Assembly: GCA_028274465.1 (NCBI GenBank)
Contig: CM051455.1
Location: 68,159,677-68,223,676, forward strand
Direction: 5' to 3'
Origin: Plantago ovata
Lineage: Eukaryota > Streptophyta > Magnoliopsida > Lamiales > Plantaginaceae
DNA length: 64,000 nucleotides
Shown: one piece after another, positions 44,328 to 56,379 of the stretch
Layout of the letters: each line of letters opens with the position of its first letter
Position numbering within the stretch: position 1 is the first letter of the stretch
Notes under the pieces: model-generated
What the model was told of the DNA's origin: nothing
Databases searched by the model: none
The model's input: the letters and a program-made list of their open reading frames with translations, nothing else
Made by a program: the position numbers and the translations under genes

Positions 44328-46430
44328 TTTTTTTTTCTAATGTGAAAGTTAACAATTCACAAGGACTTCTAAGGTGCGCGTGGAATCATGTTATATGATC
44401 CGATCATACTACCTTTAAACTGACTGTGCTCTTTTTCTTGTGTATTTACCACTCAAGGTCAACTATGGGGCTTATGTTTCTTGTTCTGGATTCCCAATGT
44501 ACACTTGTGCAATGACTATATTCGAAGTTCGAACAACAAATTGTATTTGGATGGAAAAAATTGGGTTTGGAGATAACACTCTGAATGATCAGCTATATAA
44601 CCTAAAAAGTTTTCATTCATGAGAGTTGAACTCCCATTGAATCATCTGAAAGGACATAATAATTAAATAAGTGAACCAAGAAAACGAAGGCAGCAAAACT
44701 ATTTACTGACATATCCCTTTTTGCTGTCAGCATTTCACTGTACTTCACTAACCGCTTACAGTGATCTGTGCCTTTTTTTTAAGAGATAATTTTATCTGTT
44801 TGAGTGATAGTTTGCTTTGCTTAATGTCGGCAATCGTTCATGATGTTTTACTGTGTTTTTGAAACGGATAGTACGTAATACGGATACAATACAATCTGGA
44901 ACGGGTAAAATAATTCTGGAAATATCAAATTTTGGATGCATTAAAGATACGGTTTAAGTTTTTGAAGTTTCAGGTACACATAATAACTAATAGTTCAAGT
45001 AATAACATTAAAAACTTGTTTTGTTTGATAAGAGCCTATGATTTATCTATGCTTTAGTCTTGAAGAAATCAATATACTCAACAGAGTAATACCGGTATAA
45101 ATCGGATGGAAACATTTTCTAACAGTAATTTCATGTACCCACGTTGGAGATGTATCTGATTGTTATGATACCAATACGTCTCATTGGTATCATCACTTTA
45201 GTCTCATTGGTTTGTCTGTTATTCTACTGTTCATCCCAGTCTATTCATCGTTGCAATTATTATGAAAAAAGACTTTTTCTTTTCCTTCTCACACCTGGAT
45301 TGAGTGGAGAAGCCATTCCATGCATGTATGTCTCATTTAGAAATGTGATTGTTCGACCAGTTATTTCGAAAATAGCTCCCGAGATATTACTTCAGCGCAC
45401 AATGCACCTGTATGAATGCTTGTAAAGTTGGATAATGTTCCCATTTTCTTCTGATTTCTGAGAAAGGGATGGGGTGAATGTATATTAATGACAAACCTGA
45501 TATTTTTCTTCTTGTTAATTATTTCTCGCTGTTCTTAATTTTATTGTCAAGTTACATAGTTTTGATATGTGCTATTTGTTAGAAGTGGTATTTGGCACAT
45601 TTGACGAGTCTTCGCAAAAACCTACTTTTAATTGGCCTATGCTCCCTTTTTAATACTTAATCTTGTTAATGTGATTGAATTTATGGAAGGGTTCATGGTT
45701 TAAGATATTTCAATCTGGAAAGCAATAAGCATACAATAGATTGTTTAGAGTTTTGAGTAATTATGAAAGTGTGCTGTAAACTATAGCTCATTTCTCTTCT
45801 CTTATCTCATTACATTTATAATCAAATTGTAACATTAGGTGAAGATATTTGTGATCCTCTCTGATCTTTCTACATAATAGATTATCAGACCTTTTACAAT
45901 CACCAACACGTTTTATCTGTTATATATCTGTAGTCTGTATACAATTTAATAATTGATAGAAATTTCATGAGATAAATTGACCTCATTCTGTTGACTGAGA
46001 CTCGAATCAAGAGCAAATATGTCTAATATTAAAGGAATGCACACTTGCATGGTTCTGTTTTCATGGCATAATATTGGAATTGAGTGCTGGGCTGATACAT
46101 TTTGGTCTGTAGTTTATAGCTGTGAACTTTCACTACCTGAGAGATGCCATGAATTTGAATTGAAATGCACTGGTAGTATTCAGGCTTTGGTTTGTCACAT
46201 GTTCTAATTTGTCATCTGGTACTATAAAATAAGAGAGAAATTCTATTTGGTTTTATGCCCTCCAAATAATCAATTCTAGCATATGGAAATGCAGAGGGAT
46301 CAAATGTTGAGCTAATTGTCATTTCCACTTATACAGCATAGTATTGATTTTATTGTAAATTGTATACCTTAGAAAGCATAGTAGGAAAAGTGAAATAATA
46401 TGGAAAATTGGCAATTTTGTTAGCATATTC

Positions 46431-46484
46431 CTTTTTTTTTTTTTTTTTTGGGGGGGGGGGCTGGGGTGGGGTGGGGTGGGGTGA
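46431..46484 (+). repeat. Poly(T)-poly(G) tract with G-quadruplex potential
   Basis: About 18 T followed by 11 G, then CTGGGGTGGGGTGGGGTGGGGTG. Five G-runs of at least four with one- or two-base loops strongly fit the G-quadruplex pattern on the plus strand. Homopolymer lengths may be affected by sequencing. Confidence 0.8.
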
Positions 46485-49400
46485 GTATGGTGGTGTTTGT
46501 GTTAATTTGCACGTGTCCTTAGGCCGTCTGTATGCTTTATGCTTTTACAATGCTGTTTTGTTGTTGTTGCCAATTTCAAAACCTGAATTTTGATGAAAGG
46601 CCAATAAAAGATATAAGGCCAGTGCTGCTTCTGTTGGAGAAAACAATACGTTCAGTCCAGGACCTTCTGGTGCTTCTTGAATTGAGTGATCTTATGGTGT
46701 TGGGCTACGTGATCTTGACATGAAGCATGTTAAAGATTATCTTTTTGGCATGGTGAGAATATTACTTGTTTGCTGAATAATTGGACTGTGTTTGCTTGAG
46801 AATGATGACTGTGTTTGCATGGTGAGAATGATTACTTGTTTGCATGGTGATAATTGTCCACATTTTGCTGAATGATGACTGTGTTTGCTTGAGAATGTTT
46901 GTTTGATTATGTAGTTACTAGAGAATTAGCCTACATTCAGCCTGTGTCAAGCATGTTTATTGTGTCATGATTCATTAGTGTAGGCATAATCTTCTAAATA
47001 AATATTTTATTTTATTTATCACGGCCTTCCCCTTCACCAGAATGATGCCTGTGGTGCTTACTGCCCATCGTGTACACATTATCATGCAAATGGTGCTTAC
47101 TGCCCGTCGTGTACAAAGCGAAATTCTTGGAAGCAAATTGTCAAGTCATGAAAGTGTTAGTTAGTTGTGAACAACTTCCATCTCCGTGTTCAATGCAAGT
47201 AGATGCTTAATCCATGCACTTCAATGTTTTCTTGTGGGGCAATACTGCTAGTCAGTTTAATTTGATGATGAGCAAATCTTTGTCATCTTGATGTTTGTGG
47301 TTCAAAACTTAACCTTGGAAAGTTACCCTGAACCTGTTGTGGTTATTCTGCACGAGGCGTTGACTTGGGCTGGCCATGTCTCATCGAAATACCACACAGG
47401 CATGATTTCTGCACTTATCATTAATACAACTCTCAAGTATCTAGCAACCACTTATATGGTCAGCCAGGGTAAGTTATATTTGTTTCAACATGTTGATTAT
47501 CAAGTCAGGCTGTGAGTGCGAGATGCTTTCTTCATTTCATTTGTACACTTTTAGTGTATCGGGTTTTCTAAAAGAGAATCAAATATCTTATCTTAGACCG
47601 TCTCCAGCAATGTAATACTGCTGCTGGTAGACACGCTAAGCCGATGTAAGCTGAGAAGACATTTTCTTCTTTTATTCCTTTTCTTTCAATTTATAGTATT
47701 AATGTGTTTTAATACTATTTTATATTTTTGTTTTGTAGTCTTGTGTAAAATGCTCCATACTTACTGAGTAGTGTTTGTAGTTCTGTTTAACTCCACCTTA
47801 TTAGCTAGAGTGCTAGATGAGCTTATGTGAAAATTTGACCAAATTATGTATGCTATGTTTCGCTCAATTTGCTGATATGATAAGCTATCTTAGGTTGCTT
47901 GCTAATATAATATTATTGAGTTCTACAACATAAAGTCGCCTTCGTGTCGCTTTTTGTGAAGTGCTTTGAACAATTTGGTTCAATTCCGTGACATCTTTCA
48001 TGTCATTTTCTGTAACCACTGCATTTACTGATAAGTGTAAAGTCCTTTTTTTTTTTTTTTTTTTGTGAATTTCTACTCCTATTGAGAGTAGGTACAATAT
48101 TAATGATATGATATTATTGGCCTTTTGTATAACGATATATTCATCGTGAGTATATTCATATTTTCGATATTGACAAAGACCACTTTTTCTTGTTTAGTTT
48201 ACATTAATCTGCACCGACTGTATTTTCTTATCAGTTTCTTGAAGTGCCATTTCTTTTTTAGGAAGTGTTTTGTAGGTCAATTCCTAAATTTAATTGGCGA
48301 GTTCCTGTCCTTTATATTAATGCCGTTGAAACAAGAATACAGATGAACAAGAGCCATTTGGTGAGTTAATTTGGATAGGAAAGATAAACTGTGTTCTGCT
48401 TCTGTGAACATGAGGAATTTTTAGTACACATCTTTCTTTAACAAATGAGATGTTAGTTCTGTTTTTTCAACTTAAATGAAACCTTGGTATTGTTTTCTTC
48501 ATTTCATTTTCATCTCAATATTGTTTGCTTGCTTTTTTCCCTGCAGTGGAGCTCATATGAACTTATAAATACTGCAGTCTGAGGATTTCTCAATTTTGCT
48601 TCATTATTTTATATTTTAGAATCTCCCTCATGATTCATACAAGCTACTTGCAATTCCATCTCCCATTGGCGGAGTCCTTGTAATTGGTGCAAATATGATT
48701 CATTATCATAGCCAGGTGTCTGCTGGTTCCTTCCTTTTCACTTTCCATCTAATACCTTATCAAACTCATTTCCCGTATTTTAATTGGGCAATCAGCGTCA
48801 TGCATCTTAGCATTGAATACTTTTGCTGTTCTAGTTTATGGAAGGTAAGAATAAACCCTCGTCTTGTTTCTTCATTCTTTCACTTGTTCCTATTCTCTCT
48901 AGTTACTTATAACCTTTTTTGGTGGATAATGAAACATTTGTCATGAAAACAAAACATTAAATATTTCTTGTGAAAATGTTTGCCAATCGTTTTTGGTCTT
49001 TTCACTAGTAGGTGTCTGAAACTTGAACAAGTGGTTTTATTGTGGTCTCTGTTGGTTATAATTCTTGAGTGGAAGTTTCCTCATACTCAGGAAGAGACCT
49101 TGTTTCTGTCAGATTTTATTTTCTTCCCTATCAACATAATGCACGTATACTTGTTCGTTTATAGTGGACTATGATAGTTGGTGCTTCTGGTGCATGCATA
49201 ATTCATAATCATTGGAGATACTTGTATTCATATCTTCTTATTTGTTGTCATTTTCGCTGGACCTGCCTATAAAGATTTTAATTGTAGTTGCATGCAGGAC
49301 TACGTTCTTATGTATAGAGCTTGATCCTTTTCTGTCACTTGAGGCTCAATTAATTACGAATACATCTCTGGGCCCATTTGCCTTAATTTCCTCCTTAGCC

Positions 49401-50353
49401 CCCATTCCCTCTCTAAATTAAAAGATTACATTGAATCTGTTTCTTACTGCTATTCTCAACATCGTGCAGGTATAAATAGACAAGTGCTCTTTATTTAAAA
49501 GTAAATCATAGAAGGATAATACATTCTATTCATTCACATGTGTACATTGTGCTAAATCAAACTTCATGACTTTAGATGAGTCCCCATCCTTATATCCTTC
49601 ATGGTAGCGCTTGAATGCTCTTGTCCGAGGATGATAGCTGGGAGTCAAATACATATGACCAGTGATGCTTTTCTGATCTTGCGTCGATGTTCAATAATAA
49701 TATAGGTTACTAGTAGTGATTTTTGGCTGATCCTAACTGGTAAAAATGTCAGCTTGGCAGACATAGAGTTATCCAGATCTTTACTGGTGGTGCTCGGTTC
49801 TTCGATAATGCATTTATCACTCAAGATTTAAGCTTGAAACCTTCCAACATAGTCAGTGGGCTAGGTTCTGAGAACTCAAATGTTTCTGCAGTTTGTATAG
49901 CTGATCTGTACGTGCTACTGAGAATGACTGATGGTAGTATTCGGCTTCTTGTTGGAGGTATGTTATGCAGGACATTAATTTCCCATAAGCATCCAAGAAC
50001 AAAAAGTTATATGGTTTTGTGGCTAATTTTGTATAATGTGATAGATTTAGTTGGCTGGAACTTGAGAACTGTATGTTTTTTAGTTTGGTTTGGTTTGATA
50101 TGTGCACTTTTCTACTCTATCTCTGGCATTGAAAGGATACAATAATCTGTCCTCTTAACTGTCGATAAACTGCTTGCAACAACAGCTGACAGATCCACTC
50201 CTGGCTCTGACAAGATAAACTGCTTCGCTTTAGTTTTTGGCACTCTGGGCGGAAGCATTGGCGGTATTGCACCTCTTGAAGAGCTTACTTTCAGGCTTCA
50301 GTTTCAGCCACTGCAGAAAAAGCTTGTAGATGTTGTGTCACATTACCAATAAA

Positions 50354-50771
50354 AAACTTGAAAAATCGTAATAGGGTGAGTTTTCCTTTGATTAACTATC
50401 TGGAGGTAGCTGAGGTACTAGCAGCTCGGTGTGCACTGCATTTAGCAGCAGAAATGCAGCTGTCTCAGGTCATTTTGGGGGGAGACTGCCTTAATTTGGT
50501 ACGGCAATCACATGGCCGTACGTTGTCATTGTCTGCTGCCGGATCCATTTGTACAAATGTTTGCTGCAAATTTTTATGCTGTTAAGTTTGAATTCCATTA
50601 GGCGAAGTGGCAATAAATTGGCCCATTGTTTAGCTGCTAATAATAGAAATGTAGTACTAGTAGATGATGAGTCTGGTGGCAGTGTGTTACCAGGCCAATT
50701 TCATGACATCTTTTAATGCTCTCTTGTTTTGTATTGAATGTAATCTTTTGGATTCTAGGACAAAAAAAAAG
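50354..50771 (+). pseudogene. LINE 3' end, RNase H-like domain remnant
   Basis: A 5'-truncated LINE. It encodes an RVT_3/RNase H-type segment (EVLAARCALHLAAEMQLSQV..GGDCLNLV at about 50407-50505), then RRSGNKLAHCLAANNR-like residues in another frame (~50600). A short 3' UTR and a poly(A) run (50762-50771) follow. It starts right after the CPSF160 fragment stop. No target-site duplication was identified. Not obviously the same family as the LINE at 3259. Confidence 0.75.
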
Positions 50772-51452
50772 TCCCTACTACCATCACAAAATTTTATAAT
50801 ATGACTGTATATGACCAATTTTATAGACCTTACGTATAAATGTGTCACCCATACGATGCAGTATGAGCCACAAATGATAATACTCCATGACCTTGGAGTA
50901 GTAAATAATGTGGTATTATTTATAACCATGTTTATTAAAGTCTCATGCACCGGTTCACGTAACAATTTTACACTACCATCACTCCATTTCTGCCATTGTC
51001 TGTTCGCATCCAACACCAGACGATACAAGTGACACAACTGACCTTCATCCTTGAAGACAAAGTATTTGAAAAGTTATAACTTGAATGGGCAAGTTTGTTG
51101 TTAATCTAATTTAATCTGATCCTCGAAGCTGCGAAACTAGGTTATTAAATACTGTGCACGCAACAATTGAGCCTAGTATTTTCGTTACATCATAATCTTT
51201 TGAAGTTGCTAATTCGTTACAAATGTGTTGCTGATTTTCATTCCCAAGCGTGTGTTGGTCGAAATGTTCATAAGAAAATATTCGTTGTAAATCTGTTACA
51301 AAAATCATAAACGGAATATTTTCATTGGTATAAATTTTGTGACGAGCTAAATAAAGACGACATAGTTTCCGTTGCAAATTGATTTTGCAACAGATTTTGA
51401 TCATTTAGTGACGGATAATTCCGTTGCTCTTTAACCGTTTTTTTGGTAGTGC
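50772..51452. mobile_element. CACTA-like transposon end
   Basis: 51438-51452 read on the minus strand start CACTACCAAAAAAAC, the CACTA-type terminal repeat. They are followed inward by many subterminal words of the GCAACGGA/CCGTTGCA/GTTGCAAAT kind (51150-51420). The opposite end was not identified with confidence (CTACTACCATCACAAAA at ~50776 is only a weak candidate). No transposase ORF was recognised. Frames at 50687-51037 and 51111-51404 (minus) are not matched to anything. Confidence 0.55.
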
Positions 51453-52514
51453 TATATATGATTTTTCGATTTTGATATTCGAAAGATCAGATCCAACTCA
51501 TCGAACTTTTATATATCATGTTTGAACACCGGATCACAATTACAAGAAAATGTTGTTAGTTCATATAATCAACAAACCAAAATAGTTCGAAACGTGATTT
51601 GGACTTCCCAATTATAGAATAAGTTTTCTAAACTTATATGCTTCGAATTCTGCATCATCTCAATAAGTTTTGTCTTCTTCCTTTACCTCTCAACTCTCAA
51701 TTACGCATATGTTTTGGCTAGGGAGTGGCCTAGTTTGCATCTCCAACTCCAAGATTCAAGATCACCAACTCACTAGCTATCCATCTCGGCTGAGCACTCA
51801 TATTTGGGACTTGTTCTATTCAAACTATGTTGAACTGATTCTCTTTTCTAGGGTTACGATGTAGCCTAGTTATGGTCATGTTTATTTGAGTATTCGAAGT
51901 TAATTCATAGTTTTTCATGGTTGTTTATGGTTTAAATTATGTGTTTAATGTGTGTGATGGTCTGGCCAACTATTGCATGATTTATGACTTTAATTAGAGA
52001 TTCGAGAAATGATAATTAAAGTTGCTATGAATTTATTCCACATAATATGCTGTGAGATAGAGATATCCATAGGTGTTATGCAATCTATATTTGAGTTTCC
52101 TAGAGTTTAATGCGTTGTATTATGCATGTTAGAGATTCGAGAAAGGATAACTGCATGATAGAATAGGTTTGTTAATTCTCGAGAGAGATTAGTGAATTTA
52201 TTAGGGAAGCTTGATTGTTTGCAACCGGATTAACTGTGTTTAACTGAAGGATACAAGAATGCATGTGTTTAACTATGGTGAAGTCGGAATCCCTAGATAT
52301 TTTGTCTATTGATCTAGTCAGAAAGTTTACAATCGTCGTTAGTAGTATTTAGTTAGTTATTATAGAATTATCAGTTATTATTATTTTCCCACCTATTTTA
52401 GATCTTAGGTTAATATCCGTTAGTACTTGTCAACAAATCAGTCCCTGTGGAGACGATACTTGATTTATCACTTTATTACTTGTTGCGATATAGTGCACTT
52501 GCGATTTTCTTTAT
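51453..52514 (+). mobile_element. LTR-like remnant of a gypsy element
   Basis: No coding. 52440-52510 contains AGTCCCTGTGGAGACGATAC, TTATCACTTTATTACTTG and TGCACTTGCG in this order. That block recurs near the 3' end of Ty3/gypsy LTRs in plants, as far as I recall. The upstream 800 bp is AT-rich with AGAGATTCGAGAAA repeated twice. Boundaries uncertain. Confidence 0.4.
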
Positions 52515-54240
52515 CAGAAAGCATAAGATAACTTAGCAAACGACAATCAAAAGTAAAGACTAGACTATCTGAGAAAAATCTAGAAGCAATCTTGGTAAAC
52601 ATCTTTCAATCTTTCATCAACAATCTTAGGGAATTATTCATAGTCAGCTTCATAATCTTCAAGAAGCTTTCTGACTTGAAGTTGCATATCCCTTGCAAGT
52701 CTGCATATTAGTTTGTGGTCTGCTGAGGGATCTTGTTTTTTCAAAACTTCAGTCAAAATGTGAAGTCCCCAGCAGCTCGCATGTTCGATTGGAGATCACT
52801 TAGATTGTACTTCTTATAGATTTTCTCAAGATATCTAAAGTATTCATAAGCATCTTCTTTTGTCAGATAGAAGAGCTCATATGGAGTCACCATCATCTTT
52901 GGTTTTGCCTTTTTAAGCCAATCATCATAGTAATGGGTGACTTCAATTGACTTGAAATAAGGTGGCGTGTCTGACAAAGCCATCCTTCTTGTTTTAACCT
53001 CAACGTCAAACCAAAGTTTTCTGTCATCAAAGGTATCCAGGGGACAAGAATCTCTTTCTTTGGATGCAGCCTTGATCACATTCCATTTATCAATTTGTTC
53101 AAGGATTGGTCTTGGGAAGTGATCATTTGCAAGGAGATCTTCAAGGTTTAGAATGAAAAAGCCTTGTCTTTTTCGGATTACACTTTGAGTAGTATCTTTG
53201 TTGCTTGTTTTGGTGTATTGTACACCCAAGCCAACAGTTTCTCGGGCTTTTCTTCTGTTTGCTTCTTGTTCAGTGGCCCTTCTTTGCCTTCTTCTTTACT
53301 TTGATTTACTATCTTTGTACTTTGCTGAAGAACCAGAGGATAGCAATTTTGTGTTACCGGATGGAGTTAAGGCATTGATGGGTTTTGCTTTGATAACCTG
53401 AGCAATAGTTCTGTCATCATCATCGTCATCATCATTATTTCCTTGATGACTCTCAAGTTGACAGTTTCTGAAGTGTCAACAGCAATTCTTCTCCTTTTTG
53501 GATTTGCTGAACTCCTTTCAGAATCTGTTTCAGCTTTTCTCTTAGAACTTTGCTCAGTGTCAGCAAGAGGTTCTCTGAGTGGCGGTCCACGCAGTTTCAA
53601 TAGAGCTGAAGAGGGAGTAGTAGATGATTTGTCTTTTGAAGACTTTTTCTGTGTATCTTCCCCCTTAGACATGGATTGCAACATCGGTTTGATGTGAGCA
53701 GAGAAAAACTCGTTGCAATTTTCAGCAAGAGTATGAAGGCTATTGCACTTGAGAATCTTGTCTTGCTGATCAGTTGTAAGCTTAGATAGTTCTTCTTTGA
53801 TAAAGGCCAAATTCTCCTCATGTCGTCGCTCGTTGTTAACCTTTTCTTTCATAATTGCCTGAGCCTTTGTTAATGCACTTTTGGCTAGCTTGAGTGCTTT
53901 GCTGACATCATCTTCATAGCTTTTGTGATGTAGACTGATATCTTTCTGAGCTATGGTAAGAGTAGTAGTGCATTTCAGCACAGTTGTCAGTATCTTTTCA
54001 ATGTTGAGTGGACTCTCAGCAAGCAGTGCATCATCCTCTTCTTGGCATGCTTTGTGAACAACCATTAGTGCCTTGATTCTTGGAGTAAATTCCTCAACGT
54101 TTGGGAAAGGCACTATAGAGGGAGTAAGTGAATGAGCTTTGAGCTATGTGGCAAATTGGTCATCATTTCTCAGCAATCGGCTTCGTTCCTCATCTCCTTC
54201 ATCAGAATTGATGGATGCTGTAGGAAATTCTACCACTTTT
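52515..54240 (-). pseudogene. Second SIRE env-like fragment
   Basis: Minus-strand ORFs 54113-53367 and 53229-52753 are recognisably similar to 23308-21798 of the SIRE env-like region (shared VEEFTPRI, ALLAESPL.I.KIL, LAENCNEF, PMLQSMSKGE, PYE.FYLT). Divergence is considerable, so this is another subfamily. It has a basic KRKAETDSERSSANPKRRR block near 53500. A frame break lies between 53367 and 53229, and the N-terminal two-thirds and both LTRs are absent. Confidence 0.75.
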
Positions 54241-54514
54241 TCTCAGTAGAATGACTCGAGTGTCGTTCTCTCAGGATTATAACTAGTTTTATCTATTTAA
54301 CAAGAAAATATAAAACAGCAGATAGAAAGCAATAAGGGGGTTTCAAGTAGGGGGATGTGCGTGATAGTCGTGACAATGAAGGCCATACGGACAATAATGA
54401 TTCTGATAGAGGAGTTGTTCCTATACGGCCTATGATTGAAACTACCACGCCTACCAGATGACCTGATGTCACACTATAAAGCTCACAGAGGAGGCCCAAT
54501 AAATCACAAGCAAC
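54241..54514. other. Short Athila-like remnants
   Basis: 54255-54285 (ACTCGAGTGTCG..CTCT) resembles the minus strand of the Athila LTR core (compare 63770-63800). The remainder is unassigned and leads into plus-oriented Athila 3' sequence. Confidence 0.35.
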
Positions 54515-55311
54515 ATACTCAGCCGACCGAGGCCAAACCATGGGGTAACATCTAGTATCACATCTTATTTTCTCATTTTCTTACTGCTAGGGACTAGCGT
54601 TAATTTCATGAGGGGGATGGGATTTAAGTGATCTGATGTTGTTAGTTTGGAGCTTGGCATTGGTAGGATGAGTATAGTACTTCGCATGCTTTATCCGTCT
54701 GCATTTGCATCTGCACGTTTACTGCTTTCTTAGATTTTTTAGGTTGCATTTCACTACATTCATCCTAGGATAGTCTTGCATGTTTTATATGGAGTTTATT
54801 GCCGAATTTTTTGAACTTTTTTATTGGGTAGATCAACTAGCTATGCCATTAATCGTATGCTTCATCTCTATGAATTTGTTTGAGGTTTTTCTCGCTTGGC
54901 TTGTCACATTTATGTATTGCACTTAGTTAAGCATGGTAGTCTCGACATCACTTAGTGGTGTTTTCTCTACTACGGTTCACGAAGGCCTTTATAATAGGAT
55001 GATGCATGTTAGGGTCTTATGGTTTTCCCGAGTAATTATGTACCTAAGAGGCAACAAGTCTTCACCATGCTTTGAGATTGCTAAATGCCTAGGAAGGAGG
55101 TAGTGTGAGGTTGTGTGATCCTTTGTTTATAACCTATTCTTCCGAATAGGTTTGGGGAGGGGGTTACACATCATTAGACTTGTTTCTGTTTTTTCATTTC
55201 GTATCGTGAGTTTATTTTTCCTTTTTCGTGAATTTTGTACTCCAACCTATTCTTTCGAATAGGTTTGGGGAAGTTTGTGAGTCATTTGTTTCTTTGTTAT
55301 GCTACTGCTGG

Positions 55312-55362
<51 letters not shown>

Positions 55363-56279
55363 AAAAAAAAGAAAAAAAAGAGAAAAAGGAAAAGAAAAAA
55401 AAAGGAAAGAAAAAAGAAAAAAAAAGACCCCAAAAAAGCAAAGAAGGGTCCAAAAAAGAAAGCCAAATAGCAGTTTAGCAAAGTTTGTGAGTCTTTTCCA
55501 TTTTTGTACTGTTCGTAATTGTTGTTTTTCTATTTTTTTATCTTTTTGTCTTGAGTGTCATCTGTTCTAGACCACCCTCGTCCTGCCATTCAGGAAGTGG
55601 TGAATAGCTTAAGACTTTACTTGAGAGATGGGTAGAATAGGGGAGTGTTATCTTTTATAGGGAACCCTCCTTCGTTTGATGAGAGCCAGTACTGGTTCGA
55701 CCTCTTTTGAGGAAAAGTCTTACATGGTGGAACAGCAGTAAGTCCTCAGTTTCATAGGCACGGGGCAACCATTCGTATCTTAGATGCTTCATTACGTCGT
55801 CACTGACTAGGTCCAGGTAGAGAATGTTACGAGAGACTATCTTGTCTTGACATAAGTGCTTATGTGGATGTGTATAAGTCAATCGAGGTATTCTTCAACC
55901 TATATTCATGCTTTGATTTATATGGTTTTTGTTCATATGTTATTTGGTAGAGCAGTAGATTAGTTCATTTATTTGGCATGAAACTCCATTTTTGTGTCTT
56001 GCATGTTTTTATTAGAGTCTAGCTTAGTTGCTTGAGGACAAGCAAAGGTTCGCTTTGGGGAGTTTGATGAATGTGTATTTTACACTTCATTCGAGTCTTT
56101 TTCACCTATTTTAGCTATCCTCTGTTAATTTAGCTATATTTTTAGTACATTTTATTAGAATAGTGTCACGTTTCCCTTTAGATTTTTATTTTACAGGTTT
56201 TGGTTGAAGAATCGAGATTTACGGGCAATTATATTGAAGTCTACAAGGAATTGGTGTTCCAAAGGCCTATTTGGAGTAT
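54515..56279 (+). mobile_element. Second Athila fragment: 3' non-coding region and LTR start
   Basis: Plus-strand copy of the region found inverted at 9113-7527, beginning at CAGCCGACCGAGGCCAAACC. It runs through the ACCTATTCTTTCGAATAGG motifs and A-rich tract to the PPT-like GGGGAGTT. The LTR then starts TGATGAATGTGTATTTTACAC at 56067 and runs into the assembly gap. It confirms the natural order of the region that is inverted in the first element. No coding. Confidence 0.8.
55315..55437 (+). repeat. A-rich purine tract
   Basis: About 46 A in a row, then AAAAAG/AAAGGA purine-only sequence. The predicted poly-lysine frame (55228-55470) is a low-complexity artefact. The equivalent tract in the other copy (8205-8312, T-rich on plus) is shorter, so it is length-variable. 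Confidence 0.9.
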
Positions 56280-56379
56280 NNNNNNNNNNNNNNNNNNNNN
56301 NNNNNNNNNNNNNNNNNNNNNNNNNNNNNNNNNNNNNNNNNNNNNNNNNNNNNNNNNNNNNNNNNNNNNNNNNNNNNNN
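56280..56379. other. Assembly gap (100 N)
   Basis: Exactly 100 N. Sequence on its two sides belongs to different elements (Athila LTR start on the left, chromovirus-like LTR on the right), so their true junction is unknown. Confidence 0.99.

Larger units (their letters stand above)
42982..50352 (+). pseudogene. CPSF160 (CPSF subunit 1) pseudogene, five exon remnants
   Basis: Five coding pieces match the plant 160-kDa cleavage and polyadenylation specificity factor in the correct order. They are 42982-43119 (AANILEVYNVR ... PLELVCHYR), ~47320-47468 (YPEPVVVILHEALTWAG), 48620-48715 (NLPHDSYKLLAIPSP ... IHYHSQ), ~49745-49957 (RVIQIFTGGAR ... LLRMTDGSIRLLVG) and ~50186-50352 (FALVFGTLGGSIGGIAPL ... 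LQKKLVDVV, then stop). Several keep GT-AG borders. The gene start, most internal exons and the last ~90 codons are missing, and the first piece needs a frameshift between EPK and GGIL. The live protein binds the AAUAAA signal complex in nuclear pre-mRNA 3'-end processing; this copy cannot. The C-terminus is cut by a LINE. Confidence 0.85.

Noticed and set aside
43100..47300. Small ORFs between CPSF160 exon remnants (for example 43901-44095, 45144-45425, 46019-46207)
   Set aside because: Short, AT-rich, without motifs or codon bias; they lie in former introns of the pseudogene.
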